IMG/VR virus record: IMGVR_UViG_3300046370_000103
Span: 1 to 21,653 of that record
DNA length: 21,653 nucleotides
Source of the DNA: a virus
Direction: 5' to 3' (one strand)
Of the stretch, positions 14,005 to 20,357 are shown piece after piece. The first letter of the stretch is position 1. The number at the start of each line of letters is the position of its first letter. Both the position numbers and the translations under genes were made by a program. A model generated the notes under the pieces. The model did not search any database and was not told where the DNA came from. It saw nothing but the letters and a program-made list of their open reading frames with translations.

Positions 14005-17000
14005 GCGCTACGTGTTGTTGGTCTCACCCGACGTGTTGAAGTTACAGTCTTGCGACGTTGACCCGGACTTGCCCGTCCAACATTACCCGCCAAGCCTGTG
14101 TAAGCTCTTGTTCCCGCTCCCGCTCGTTGACGAGCCGAAGAAACCGTCTTCTGGCACATCGGGCCACTTGCTGTTTGGATCATCGTATACCCTTCAGGAC
14201 ACTCAGTAATCGTGTTTCCATCCTTATCTGTTGTGGTAATCGGTGGAACCAAGACATCCATTGGGTCAACAACATCCTCTTCTTCTTCTTCTAACTCAAC
14301 GACCTCTTCGTCATCCTCTGGAGGCTGATCGGTTGTAATCAACGTAGTAACATTAGTATCCGTGGTAGTATCTACATCGGTTTTCGTGTCATCTGTCGTA
14401 TCGTCCGTTGTGTCATCTGTCGTATCGTCCGCTATTTCAACCTCAGTGTTCTCAAGTGTCTCTGCTTCGGCTGTCGTATCGTCCGTTGTGTCATCTGTCG
14501 TATCGTCCGCTATTTCGACTTCCGTTGTGTCATCCAAGCCCAATTCTAATTGCTGATCGGTGTCAGTGTCATCTGCTATTTCAACAACCTCTGCTACGTC
14601 TGTGCCTGTGCCTAAATTCGTCCCTTCAGTTGCTGCCTCCTCACGTAAAGTAGTTGTTTGGTCATCAATAGCTGTCGTAGTCTCATCAAAAACTTGAATC
14701 GCATTATCAAGATCGTCATTGACATCAACCTCCGCTTGAGCACCTGTATTATTATTAATCAAGGTAGTAGTTCCATCCGCGTTAGGAATAACCTGAATGT
14801 TACTTCCACCGCCAATACCTGTGACCTCATCTGTTAACGCACCTGATTTAGGTGCAGCGGGTATATTTACTGGAATAGTCTCAGAACCAACTCTTCTGGT
14901 TCCTGCATTAGCAACCATCTGCCCTAGTTCATCCATTGTAAGACCTGTTGAGTCCTGTAAATTATTCAGAACATTCTGATCTACACCACCTGTTGTAGCA
15001 ACTAAGTCGTTAATAATTTCTTGTGCAGCCATTGCTTCCATGGCTGTTCCTTCTCCTACATCCCCGACGTTACTAATTCCGGCCTCTGCCATTGACTCTG
15101 CGGCTTCTTTATATGCTGACTGTACACCTGGAGGACTTTGTGCAGGCTGACCCACTGTCGCGCCTGTTGGGACAAAGGTGTTTGGATCAACTGTTTTGCC
15201 CATGTCTAACGTAGTAGCGGCAACATTTGGAGTCGAACTTATACCTTGACCAAGCCCACCTTGAACCCCTTGAGCCGGAACGCCTGCAAGTAAATCTGTA
15301 TTCAAACCTGTGCCTACATTAAACGCCAAGTTCGTACCAACCTGCTCTCCGCTCTCGGTCAAACCGCCAGAGATTCCTGCGCCACCAAGTTTAAACGGAG
15401 CCTGAACAACCGCAGGTGCTTTACCAAGTACACCTGGGATTCCTGTGTAACCTAGCCCAAGAGCTAGAGCCGCGTCCCCTGCACCCGCAATCGGCCCCGC
15501 TGTAACCAAGGAAATTTCAGTAGCCGCGTCACGCATCGCTTGCTCCGCTAATGCAGTATCGCCACCGTACTTCTTATCCGCTAGTGCCTGCACATCTACC
15601 GTGCCATCCGAGATAGCCTGCGTAATTCTGTTTTGTGCTTCCGTATTTGAGCTTGCCGCACCTTCCGCTGCGGATGCTCCGAACACTAGCCCTAATCCTT
15701 TTTTCGCCAAGCCGCCTAATAAAACATCACCAACAACGTCATAAAGATCCTCACCGCCTCGAACAATCAACGCAGGGATATCCGTGGTAATAGCTTCACC
15801 ACTTACAGACTTAACATTTCCTGTGAAAATATCTTTAAAAGTAGTATTTGGATCCACTGTCGCATACTTTTCTACACGCTCTTGCATCTGTGGCGACATT
15901 AAGTCTCCAACTTGATCTCCATAACCTGTAATCGTAGAAACAGCGGGAGCTAAAAAGTCGGATACAGTTGTAACCTGATTTGCCGCAGCAGCTTGAGCAG
16001 CATTTTGATCACGAATCGCCGCAGCAGCTTGAGCCAATGCAGGATCAACCTGCCCTGGACCAAAGCCCTGATTACTTAAAATAGGGTCATAACCAAGATA
16101 AGGTGCGTTTGGCCCTGTAGGACTAAAGGCACCTGTTACATTTTCAATGACTTCATCTGCGTATAAACCAAGACCTTGAAGACCTTGAGCCACTGGCCCC
16201 GTTAAAAATCCTGACCCCGCTGAAGCACCAAGGTCATTGATAAACTGACCAAGCCTTTCCCCTGGAGTGTCTACCTCTCCATAACCTATGATGTTCTGAT
16301 ACAAGGCACCCGGTTCCGAATCCGAATCCGAACCCGTTGCGGCACTTCCTGTATACTTAGCTACTTCGTCCGCTAATCCCGCCTCTGTAAAACCGGCAAC
16401 GGTTTCGCCACCACCTGTCGGAGGCATCAAGGCCGCTATATTATCGTCCGTAAGAGTATTACCTTCAATCAGATTTAATGTAGCAATCGCTTCGTCTAGT
16501 CCAACATTTCCCGCACCGATACCCGCTGTAAGATTGAGCAACGCCTCTGTAGTGTCGTTGGCTCCAACAGAGGTGTTCGTACCTCCACCATAAAATTCAT
16601 TACCAACTTGACCCACGGTGTTCGGACCACTGCCATCTAATCCTGTTAGATAATCTGCGCTAGATTGTAAGACATCCTGACCAGACTCATACCCAATTCG
16701 TGGATTCGTGTCTGTCCCCGTACCACTAGGTGATACTGTGGATGTAAGGCCTATGCCCGTCCCAGTAGGTGATACAATCTGATCGCCCCTCGGATCGAGG
16801 GCATCTGGGCCTCCTCCGGCAGGCAAAGCACCAAGATTAAATGTCCCAGGACCACCAGTCGCTATAACGCTTTCAATAGGTGCAGCAGGCAAAGCACCAG
16901 GGGTAAAGGTGCCCGGACCGCCAGTAGGTGTAAACGTATAATTAGGGGCAGCGTCTATCGCTTCCGTCGCTAACTTCTCAATCTCTTCCATAGTTAAAAC

Positions 17001-17795
17001 AGGTGTGCCATCTAGCGTCGTAGTCGTAACCTCGGGTATGTCCAAATCCCCAGGTTGCGCCACAGCAGGTTCAGCAGCAAGTTCCGTCGTGTACAGTTTT
17101 CCATTGAAGGTAAATGTCTCGTTACCCGCCGCTCGGTTTTCCGCAAACGCCTCGTCAAATGTCTGTGTCGCAGCAGGGGTATAAGTATAGGTGTTTGTGG
17201 CTGCATCAAATCCCGCAGAATCTACATCCGTATCCTTAAACGTATCTGTTATGCTGCCAACAAAGTCCGAAGATCCACCCGCCGCAGCTACCTCGTCAGG
17301 AAACATCTCCTCTATGTCTTTCGATACATTCTTCCCAAACGTCGGTCCTTGGCTGTTGTCCTTCGGATCAATGCTGTAATCTCGTCCAAGGGCATTCGTC
17401 CCCTCTATCTGCTTAACAGCGTACCAGTTTCCATTTTCATCCTGCGCTACAGTTCCAACTTTTGCCGCTGCTGAAGCAGATAACTGAGTCCCGCTGTTAT
17501 TATTATTATTATTATTAGAGGTCGTAGTGGTAGATGTCGTACTCCCACCCCCACCAGTATACGTCCCACTCCTGTCGTTAACTAACGCATTTAACTCCGC
17601 ACCGTTGGTCTCCCACGGGTTGTCACTCGACGCATAGATCTCGTTAATACGGTCTTGGTTGGTCTGGGTATTATTATTATTATTGTTATTACCACCGCCG
17701 CCGCCGTTGTCATTGCCGCCGCCGCCGCCGTTATCATCATCACACCCAAACGCTGCGCAGTTCCAAAACTTATAACGATCAACTATGCTAAACAT
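14001..17795 (-). CDS. 1,264-residue low-complexity protein at the head of the packaging genes
   Basis: I do not recognise an enzyme domain. The first 100 residues are extreme in composition: a Gly run, two Asn runs and Ser/Thr-rich spacers. The middle is rich in Gly, Thr, Ala, Asp and Asn with motifs such as TGGPGTFTPGALPAAP and TGGPGTF.LGALPAG (a repeated 15-residue block), and a stretch at about residues 680-830 with Ala-rich helices (KKGLGLVFGASAAEGAAS; GDAALALGLGYTGIPGVLGK) that could enter a membrane. Near the C-terminus are (TDD)n repeats, an acidic run (EEEEEDVVDP), ECPEGYTMIQ...GPMCQK with two Cys, and a basic end (RQRAGAGTRAYTGLAG...TSTRRVRPTTRSA). The size and the lytic transglycosylase two genes upstream make an ejected internal virion protein plausible. 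GGAG lies nine bases before ATG 17795. Confidence 0.8.
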   Translation of the reverse strand: MFSIVDRYKFWNCAAFGCDDDNGGGGGNDNGGGGGNNNNNNNTQTNQDRINEIYASSDNPWETNGAELNALVNDRSGTYTGGGGSTTSTTTTSNNNNNNNSGTQLSASAAAKVGTVAQDENGNWYAVKQIEGTNALGRDYSIDPKDNSQGPTFGKNVSKDIEEMFPDEVAAAGGSSDFVGSITDTFKDTDVDSAGFDAATNTYTYTPAATQTFDEAFAENRAAGNETFTFNGKLYTTELAAEPAVAQPGDLDIPEVTTTTLDGTPVLTMEEIEKLATEAIDAAPNYTFTPTGGPGTFTPGALPAAPIESVIATGGPGTFNLGALPAGGGPDALDPRGDQIVSPTGTGIGLTSTVSPSGTGTDTNPRIGYESGQDVLQSSADYLTGLDGSGPNTVGQVGNEFYGGGTNTSVGANDTTEALLNLTAGIGAGNVGLDEAIATLNLIEGNTLTDDNIAALMPPTGGGETVAGFTEAGLADEVAKYTGSAATGSDSDSEPGALYQNIIGYGEVDTPGERLGQFINDLGASAGSGFLTGPVAQGLQGLGLYADEVIENVTGAFSPTGPNAPYLGYDPILSNQGFGPGQVDPALAQAAAAIRDQNAAQAAAANQVTTVSDFLAPAVSTITGYGDQVGDLMSPQMQERVEKYATVDPNTTFKDIFTGNVKSVSGEAITTDIPALIVRGGEDLYDVVGDVLLGGLAKKGLGLVFGASAAEGAASSNTEAQNRITQAISDGTVDVQALADKKYGGDTALAEQAMRDAATEISLVTAGPIAGAGDAALALGLGYTGIPGVLGKAPAVVQAPFKLGGAGISGGLTESGEQVGTNLAFNVGTGLNTDLLAGVPAQGVQGGLGQGISSTPNVAATTLDMGKTVDPNTFVPTGATVGQPAQSPPGVQSAYKEAAESMAEAGISNVGDVGEGTAMEAMAAQEIINDLVATTGGVDQNVLNNLQDSTGLTMDELGQMVANAGTRRVGSETIPVNIPAAPKSGALTDEVTGIGGGSNIQVIPNADGTTTLINNNTGAQAEVDVNDDLDNAIQVFDETTTAIDDQTTTLREEAATEGTNLGTGTDVAEVVEIADDTDTDQQLELGLDDTTEVEIADDTTDDTTDDTTAEAETLENTEVEIADDTTDDTTDDTTDDTKTDVDTTTDTNVTTLITTDQPPEDDEEVVELEEEEEDVVDPMDVLVPPITTTDKDGNTITECPEGYTMIQTASGPMCQKTVSSARQRAGAGTRAYTGLAGNVGRASPGQRRKTVTSTRRVRPTTRSA
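14393..14516 (-). repeat. two exact 46-bp direct repeats encoding (TDD)n
   Basis: The 46 bp at 14393-14438 recur exactly at 14471-14516, 78 bp apart. Each copy encodes EIADDTTDDTTDDTT on the minus strand and is itself built of shorter TDD-coding units (about 9-15 bp). The identity at nucleotide level, beyond what the amino acids require, points to recent duplication or slippage. Confidence 0.9.
17497..17742 (-). repeat. trinucleotide tracts encoding Asn and Gly runs
   Basis: On the plus strand (TTA)n-like tracts occur at 17497-17517 and 17670-17690, and (GCC)n tracts at 17694-17706 and 17715-17730. On the minus strand they encode poly-Asn and poly-Gly at the N-terminus of the 1,264-residue protein. 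Being multiples of three, slippage would change tract length without shifting the frame. Confidence 0.9.
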
Positions 17796-17796
17796 A

Positions 17797-18264
17797 TCAG
17801 TTCTCCAAACGGTAGTTTGTACCTACCATACTATATCCGCGCTTTTTCATCAAACGATCAAATGCTTCCATGTTTACACCCGTGCTAATCCCAATCCGAA
17901 GTTCCTCAACACCCTTGGCTTTAGCCCAGTTCTCAAATGCATCCAACAACCGTACCCCGATCATCGTCCCTCTAAACTCTGGTAAAACAAACCACGCAAT
18001 GTCACTCGCTACAATCTGATCACTAAAATAATACTTGCTAACGTATCCACCAATCATACCACAAGGCTTATCCCCCTGCATGGCTATAATCCCTATACGA
18101 TCAGGATCATCCATGTAACGCTTGAAAGTCTCTAACAAACGAGGCTTGCTAAACTTTAAATGTGAATAAGACCCCTCCTCATGCATCATCTGACCTAAAT
18201 CACACAATGCAGGGAAATCCTCGTTGGTAATTTCCCGATACTCTGTCTCAACCTTTTTTAGCAC
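17797..18264 (-). CDS. GNAT-family N-acetyltransferase
   Basis: This 155-residue protein should transfer an acetyl group from acetyl-CoA to an amine. It has the GNAT layout: N-terminal strand and helix (YREITNEDFPALCDLGQMMH), strand pair with IGIIAMQGDKPCGMIGGYVS, motif A at about 91-112 (WFVLPEFRGTMIGVRLLDAF) with R98-G99 in the CoA pyrophosphate loop, and a C-terminal NMEAFDRLMKKRGYSMVGTN. In motif A the usual third Gly is Met (RGTMIG). The start is GTG at 18264-18262, 17 bases inside the transglycosylase gene. The substrate is unknown; its place in the virion operon suggests a virion or host protein target, or cell-wall fragments. A gap of one base separates it from the next start. Confidence 0.9.
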   Translation of the reverse strand: MLKKVETEYREITNEDFPALCDLGQMMHEEGSYSHLKFSKPRLLETFKRYMDDPDRIGIIAMQGDKPCGMIGGYVSKYYFSDQIVASDIAWFVLPEFRGTMIGVRLLDAFENWAKAKGVEELRIGISTGVNMEAFDRLMKKRGYSMVGTNYRLEN

Positions 18265-18934
18265 GATACAAACTCTCTATTCCACCAGGGGTCGAATACC
18301 TCTTGATGTTTCCTAAACCCGGAATGCCCGTTCCACTCAACGGACTCATCCGTCCACTCCTACGTGTCCGAGTAAGAGGAGGTGGTGCCTTCAAAGGCAA
18401 AGGCTTCGGATTCAAAAACTCCATGATCCCCTTGCTAATCGCATCCATCCCACGCTTGTCCGCTACCTGCGGTACAAGACCCGTGGGCCGTGGTTCAGGC
18501 TTAATTTGTGGTTGAGTCTCTGGTCGAGGCTTGGGCTTCGTCTGAACTTCCTTCCCACTCATAACTTCCGCAGCGTACTTCTTTGCATCCCCAGATACCG
18601 TGCCCTTGTTCACGTTCCCCGGACCACCGTTATACGCCATCAATGCCTTGTTATAATCGCCGTCGTACTCTTTTACCAACGCACCCAAATACTCCGCACC
18701 AAACCGCAAATTGTCAATCGGATCATTCCGATCCTTGATAGGCGTTACACCATACCCAGGATCTATAGCCGTCTCAGCCATAATCTGCGTATACCCAATC
18801 TCACCCGCAGATCCCTTTGCATTAGGGTTCCAACTGCTTTCCTTCGCAATCAATCTATTAAATATCTCTGGATCCACGCCGTACCGCTTCGCCATCTCCG
18901 CAGCTACCCGCCTGTGCCTGTTGTTCTCGGACAT
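18248..18934 (-). CDS. SLT lytic transglycosylase with Pro-rich C-terminal extension
   Basis: The 228-residue protein has a lysozyme-like SLT domain in its first 115 residues: VDPEIFNRLIAKESSWNPNA with catalytic Glu at 32, GSAGEIGYTQIMAETA, NLRFGAEYLGALVKEYDGDY and the signature ALMAYNGGPGNV. It cleaves peptidoglycan to 1,6-anhydro products; in phages such domains open the wall during DNA entry. Residues 125-228 are a basic, Pro-rich tail (KPKPRPETQPQIKPEPRPTG; PPPLTRTRRSGR), suited to packing in a virion or binding DNA. There is no signal peptide, so it probably travels in the virion. It is the first gene of the leftward operon, with GGAG nine bases before its ATG. Confidence 0.92.
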   Translation of the reverse strand: MSENNRHRRVAAEMAKRYGVDPEIFNRLIAKESSWNPNAKGSAGEIGYTQIMAETAIDPGYGVTPIKDRNDPIDNLRFGAEYLGALVKEYDGDYNKALMAYNGGPGNVNKGTVSGDAKKYAAEVMSGKEVQTKPKPRPETQPQIKPEPRPTGLVPQVADKRGMDAISKGIMEFLNPKPLPLKAPPPLTRTRRSGRMSPLSGTGIPGLGNIKRYSTPGGIESLYRAKKG

Positions 18935-19021
18935 CCGTTCTCGCTCCTTGGTTGTGAAAGTACTTTACAACAAACTGAAATGAAAATACACCCGCGATTT
19001 TTTTCTGGGGGTTAGGGAACC

Positions 19022-19041
19022 TAGTTGTTGTTTACTTGTTG
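19022..19041 (+). repeat. TTG-rich 20-mer, copy A
   Basis: TAGTTGTTGTTTACTTGTTG; 17 of 20 bases match copy B (19243-19262) and 18 of 20 match copy C (20358-20377). All three have the same orientation and lie in non-coding DNA. Confidence 0.75.
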
Positions 19042-19080
19042 CCCAATGGAGATACCCCCGAATGAATTTACAAAACTAAT

Positions 19081-19116
19081 ATTATAGACTGTATTGTGTG
19101 CTACGCACTCATTATA
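19081..19116 (-). promoter_or_regulatory. two candidate -10 boxes for the leftward late operon
   Basis: On the minus strand perfect TATAAT hexamers end at 19081 (19086-19081) and 19111 (19116-19111), upstream of the transglycosylase gene by 147 and 177 bases. Neither has a good -35 at 16-18 bases (AGTGCG and CTGCGG occur there), so any use would need an activator or a phage factor. Confidence 0.4.
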
Positions 19117-19120
19117 TAGG

Positions 19121-19195
19121 GGGGATCCCCTCGCCGCAGTGCAGCATTTGCGCCGCAATGCGGCACAGTAACCCTGAACCTGCTGCATTGCAGCA
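19121..19195. promoter_or_regulatory. cluster of three short palindromes
   Basis: GGGGATCCCC (19121-19130) is a perfect palindrome. GCCGCA-A-TGCGGC (19152-19164) and TGCTGCA-T-TGCAGCA (19181-19195) are perfect inverted repeats around one base. TGCAGCATT also occurs twice directly (19140-19148 and 19189-19197). The set looks like protein-binding sites between the two divergent transcription units. Confidence 0.6.
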
Positions 19196-19242
19196 TTCCC
19201 TGGGATGCAATTAATTTAAAATAATGTTGGATAATTGTAGAT

Positions 19243-19262
19243 TAATTGTTGTTTGCCTGTTG
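19243..19262 (+). repeat. TTG-rich 20-mer, copy B
   Basis: TAATTGTTGTTTGCCTGTTG. Its last bases overlap the candidate -35 TTGACA at 19260-19265 and it ends 71 bases before the first rightward gene. Confidence 0.75.
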
Positions 19263-19310
19263 ACATTCTTGAAAAAGTAATTAACTTGTTACTTGTAACA
19301 AGTTGTTACA
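19260..19310 (+). promoter_or_regulatory. candidate rightward promoter with palindromic operator
   Basis: A perfect -35 TTGACA (19260-19265) is followed after 16 bases by a weak -10 TAACTT (19282-19287). Overlapping it are AACTTGTTAC (19283-19292), TT, and GTAACAAGTT (19295-19304), a perfect 10-bp inverted repeat. A third half-site makes a second inverted repeat, TGTAACA (19294-19300) with TGTTACA (19304-19310). The arms sit where a repressor would block initiation; as RNA they could form two mutually exclusive hairpins just upstream of the first gene. Confidence 0.6.
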
Positions 19311-19319
19311 GTTTAACTA

Positions 19320-19337
19320 GAAAGGAAATACAATGGA
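19320..19337 (+). promoter_or_regulatory. repeated leader, copy 1
   Basis: GAAAGGAAATACAATGGA including the ATG at 19333; identical at 19627-19644 and 19829-19846. It includes the ribosome-binding site AAAGGA. Confidence 0.9.
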
Positions 19338-19593
19338 TAAACAAGAAACACTTGAGAAGATCGAAGATCTTAGAGCCAAGAAAAGCAAGCTAGAAAAGCA
19401 AGCTAGAAAAATTGGTGAAACACTAGCCAAACTAGAAACCGAAGCAGTAGAAAAAGGTTATGGCATGTGGGTGTTTTCTAGAACAAGAAAGATTGTTCCA
19501 GACTTATCATGGTGGAAAGACAATTATCCTAGAAGTTGGGAAAAGTATATTGAGATAAGATCTTACAACAAATTCGAACCATCAACTAAATAA
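19333..19593 (+). CDS. small protein with coiled-coil N-terminus (86 aa), first rightward gene
   Basis: The protein starts MDKQETLEKIEDLRAKKSKL and forms a clear coiled-coil over about residues 4-38, then a compact part with GYGMWVFSRTRKIVPDLSWW and KDNYPRSWEKYIEIRSYNKF that is rich in Trp, Tyr and Arg. The charge is positive. I do not recognise a family. The start carries the leader GAAAGGAAATACAATGGA shared with the next two genes; AAAGGA lies seven bases before ATG. The early position and small size fit an early host-directed or regulatory protein, but this is only context. Confidence 0.75.
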   Translation: MDKQETLEKIEDLRAKKSKLEKQARKIGETLAKLETEAVEKGYGMWVFSRTRKIVPDLSWWKDNYPRSWEKYIEIRSYNKFEPSTK

Positions 19594-19598
19594 CCAAC

Positions 19599-19618
19599 TG
19601 GGGAGCCACGGCTCCCCA
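19599..19618 (+). terminator. G+C hairpin after the first rightward gene
   Basis: TGGGGAGCC (19599-19607) pairs with GGCTCCCCA (19610-19618) around AC. There is no U-run, so this is a weak or non-terminating hairpin, perhaps for mRNA 3' protection or processing. A close relative (GGGGAGC-TGCG-GCTCCCC) followed by TTTT closes the last rightward gene. Confidence 0.5.
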
Positions 19619-19626
19619 ACCATTAC

Positions 19627-19644
19627 GAAAGGAAATACAATGGA
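19627..19644 (+). promoter_or_regulatory. repeated leader, copy 2
   Basis: Identical 18 bases to copies 1 and 3, ending in the start codon region of the 46-residue gene (ATG at 19640). Confidence 0.9.
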
Positions 19645-19780
19645 AACCAAAGAACAAACACTAGGCAATAAGTTGAAGTTCAAATTAGAATGTATGTTCA
19701 TGATGCTACAAGCTGATCGCCGCAAGGAAGCCGCTGCGCTATACGATCAACTGATCGAAGAATTTGATAAACTGAAATAA
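19640..19780 (+). CDS. 46-residue helical protein
   Basis: ATG 19640 to TAA 19778-19780 gives METKEQTLGNKLKFKLECMF followed by MMLQADRRKEAAALYDQLIE and EFDKLK. It is nearly all predicted helix with a Met-rich centre, and looks like a small helical-hairpin protein. The shared leader with an AAAGGA site and ATG at the same spacing as the neighbouring genes strongly supports translation. It was easily overlooked owing to length. The function is not recognised; the ADRRKEAAALYDQLIEEF part could mediate dimerisation. Confidence 0.8.
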   Translation: METKEQTLGNKLKFKLECMFMMLQADRRKEAAALYDQLIEEFDKLK

Positions 19781-19784
19781 ATAC

Positions 19785-19812
19785 TTGTAGCCCAGTTGTT
19801 CCTGGGCTACAA
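19785..19812 (+). terminator. 11-bp hairpin after the 46-residue gene
   Basis: TTGTAGCCCAG (19785-19795) pairs perfectly with CTGGGCTACAA (19802-19812) over TTGTTC. It begins four bases after the stop codon. No U-run follows, so full termination is doubtful; processing or stabilisation of the upstream mRNA is as likely. Confidence 0.5.
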
Positions 19813-19828
19813 TCTAACTGTTCAATTA

Positions 19829-19846
19829 GAAAGGAAATACAATGGA
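19829..19846 (+). promoter_or_regulatory. repeated leader, copy 3
   Basis: GAAAGGAAATACAATGGA with the ATG at 19842; identical to copies 1 and 2. This gene and the first also share the next four bases (TAAA). Confidence 0.9.
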
Positions 19847-20057
19847 TAAACTTAATAAACTAGCTAATGATTGGGGCTATACTTTTCCCGAAGATATGAT
19901 GGGAGACTATGTTCATGATAGCCTGCACCCGGCAATTTGCATGAATAAAGAATGTGACTACTCAACTGAGATGGAACCCGACCAAGATCGAGGTTGGTGC
20001 GAGAACTGTGAAACTAATACAGTTGTATCGGCAGGCATGTTGATGGGGATTGTATAA
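19842..20057 (+). CDS. small four-Cys protein, probable zinc ribbon
   Basis: The 71-residue protein starts MDKLNKLANDWGYTFPEDMM and has Cys at 33, 38, 53 and 56 in AICMNKECDYSTEMEPDQDR and GWCENCETNTV, a C-x4-C-x14-C-x2-C zinc-ribbon-like arrangement, followed by a hydrophobic helix SAGMLMGIV. This family (ICMN..CDYT.E.EPDQ..GWCE.C.TNTV.SA..L.GI) is widespread in phages, from memory, but has no proven role; a host-takeover or transcription accessory role is often supposed. It uses the shared leader and its stop overlaps the next start (TAATG). Confidence 0.85.
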   Translation: MDKLNKLANDWGYTFPEDMMGDYVHDSLHPAICMNKECDYSTEMEPDQDRGWCENCETNTVVSAGMLMGIV

Positions 20058-20197
20058 TGTTCCACGCTATCCAAACTTTGATTAGTTGGATCCAGGGCAG
20101 ACCAACGTCTGCCCTGGATGATCTACTAGGCGGGATTGCTTTATTCGTAATCCTATTCGTTGTAATCTTTTTGCTGTATGGCGCAGCTGTAATGTAA
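20057..20197 (+). CDS. 46-residue single-span membrane protein
   Basis: The frame runs from ATG 20057, overlapping the preceding stop (TAATG), to TAA 20195-20197: MFHAIQTLISWIQGRPTSAL followed by DDLLGGIALFVILFVVIFLL and YGAAVM. Residues 25-43 form a clear membrane span. There is no separate ribosome-binding site, so translation is coupled to the zinc-ribbon gene. Its codons for IQGRPTSALD contain a perfect 13-bp hairpin (20088-20119 region). The reading frame's hydrophobicity and exact overlap favour a real gene, but a chance frame over a hairpin cannot be excluded. Confidence 0.6.
   Translation: MFHAIQTLISWIQGRPTSALDDLLGGIALFVILFVVIFLLYGAAVM
20090..20119 (+). other. 13-bp perfect hairpin inside a coding sequence
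   Basis: ATCCAGGGCAGAC (20090-20102), loop CAAC (20103-20106), GTCTGCCCTGGAT (20107-20119). It lies 33 bases after the start of the 46-residue membrane protein and is the longest uninterrupted stem noticed in the rightward region. No U-run follows. Confidence 0.85.
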
Positions 20198-20204
20198 CAC
20201 TAAT

Positions 20205-20217
20205 CCCTGGCCCAGGG
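20205..20217. promoter_or_regulatory. short palindrome
   Basis: CCCTGG-C-CCAGGG, perfect around one base, in the non-coding gap after the membrane-protein gene. It may be a binding site; no function is evident. Confidence 0.4.
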
Positions 20218-20239
20218 TTACCGGGCATTTCCTTTCGAT

Positions 20240-20270
20240 AGCCCTGGGACCGCAAGGTCGCAGGGCTTTT
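20240..20270 (+). terminator. intrinsic terminator with GCAA loop
   Basis: AGCCCTG (20240-20246) pairs with CAGGGCT (20261-20267), then after a G-G mismatch GACC pairs with GGTC around a GCAA tetraloop; TTTT follows at 20267-20270. It closes the first rightward group of four genes. Confidence 0.75.
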
Positions 20271-20336
20271 GAATATATAAACACAGGGCCGCAGGGCCGC
20301 AGGGCCTGCACAAATCCGGCTCGGACCTGCACAAAA
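20257..20336 (+). repeat. GYCGCAGR octamer cluster, left
   Basis: GTCGCAGG at 20257, then GCCGCAGG in tandem at 20288 and 20296, followed by ATCCGGC at 20314-20320. CCTGCACAAA occurs twice directly (20306-20315 minus the last mismatch, and near 20326). No gene is seen in 20198-20428 apart from these elements, the terminator and a TTG-rich 20-mer. Confidence 0.75.
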
Positions 20337-20357
20337 ATCTCTCAAGGAATTGTGATT

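Larger units (their letters stand above)
18935..19332. other. divergent intergenic control region
   Basis: No plausible gene occurs in these 398 bases on either strand. Transcription diverges here: the late operon runs left and the small-gene region runs right. The stretch holds two TATAAT boxes facing left, a TTGACA with an overlapping palindrome facing right, three short inverted repeats, a T-rich run at about 19,000-19,006, and two copies of a TTG-rich 20-mer. Local base composition alternates between AT-rich (19,060-19,118; 19,205-19,330) and GC-rich (19,119-19,200). It may contain an origin, but nothing decides that. Confidence 0.8.

Noticed and set aside
14393-14516. CRISPR-like direct repeats
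   Set aside because: Only two 46-bp copies, inside a coding frame, with no regular unique spacers.
14362-14653. Ser/Val-repeat frames on the plus strand
   Set aside because: They are the reverse reading of the (TDD)n repeats in the 1,264-residue gene.
17591-17888. Ala/Ile-rich membrane-like frames opposite the Asn/Gly tracts
   Set aside because: They are frame shadows of the trinucleotide repeats, with no start signal.
20082-20345. 87-codon frame on the minus strand under the rightward genes, with GAAAGGAAAT before an internal ATG
   Set aside because: It is antisense to a membrane-protein gene, a terminator and the octamer cluster. The inverted copy of the leader places GGA too close to the ATG to act as a ribosome-binding site, and the composition is that of repeat DNA.
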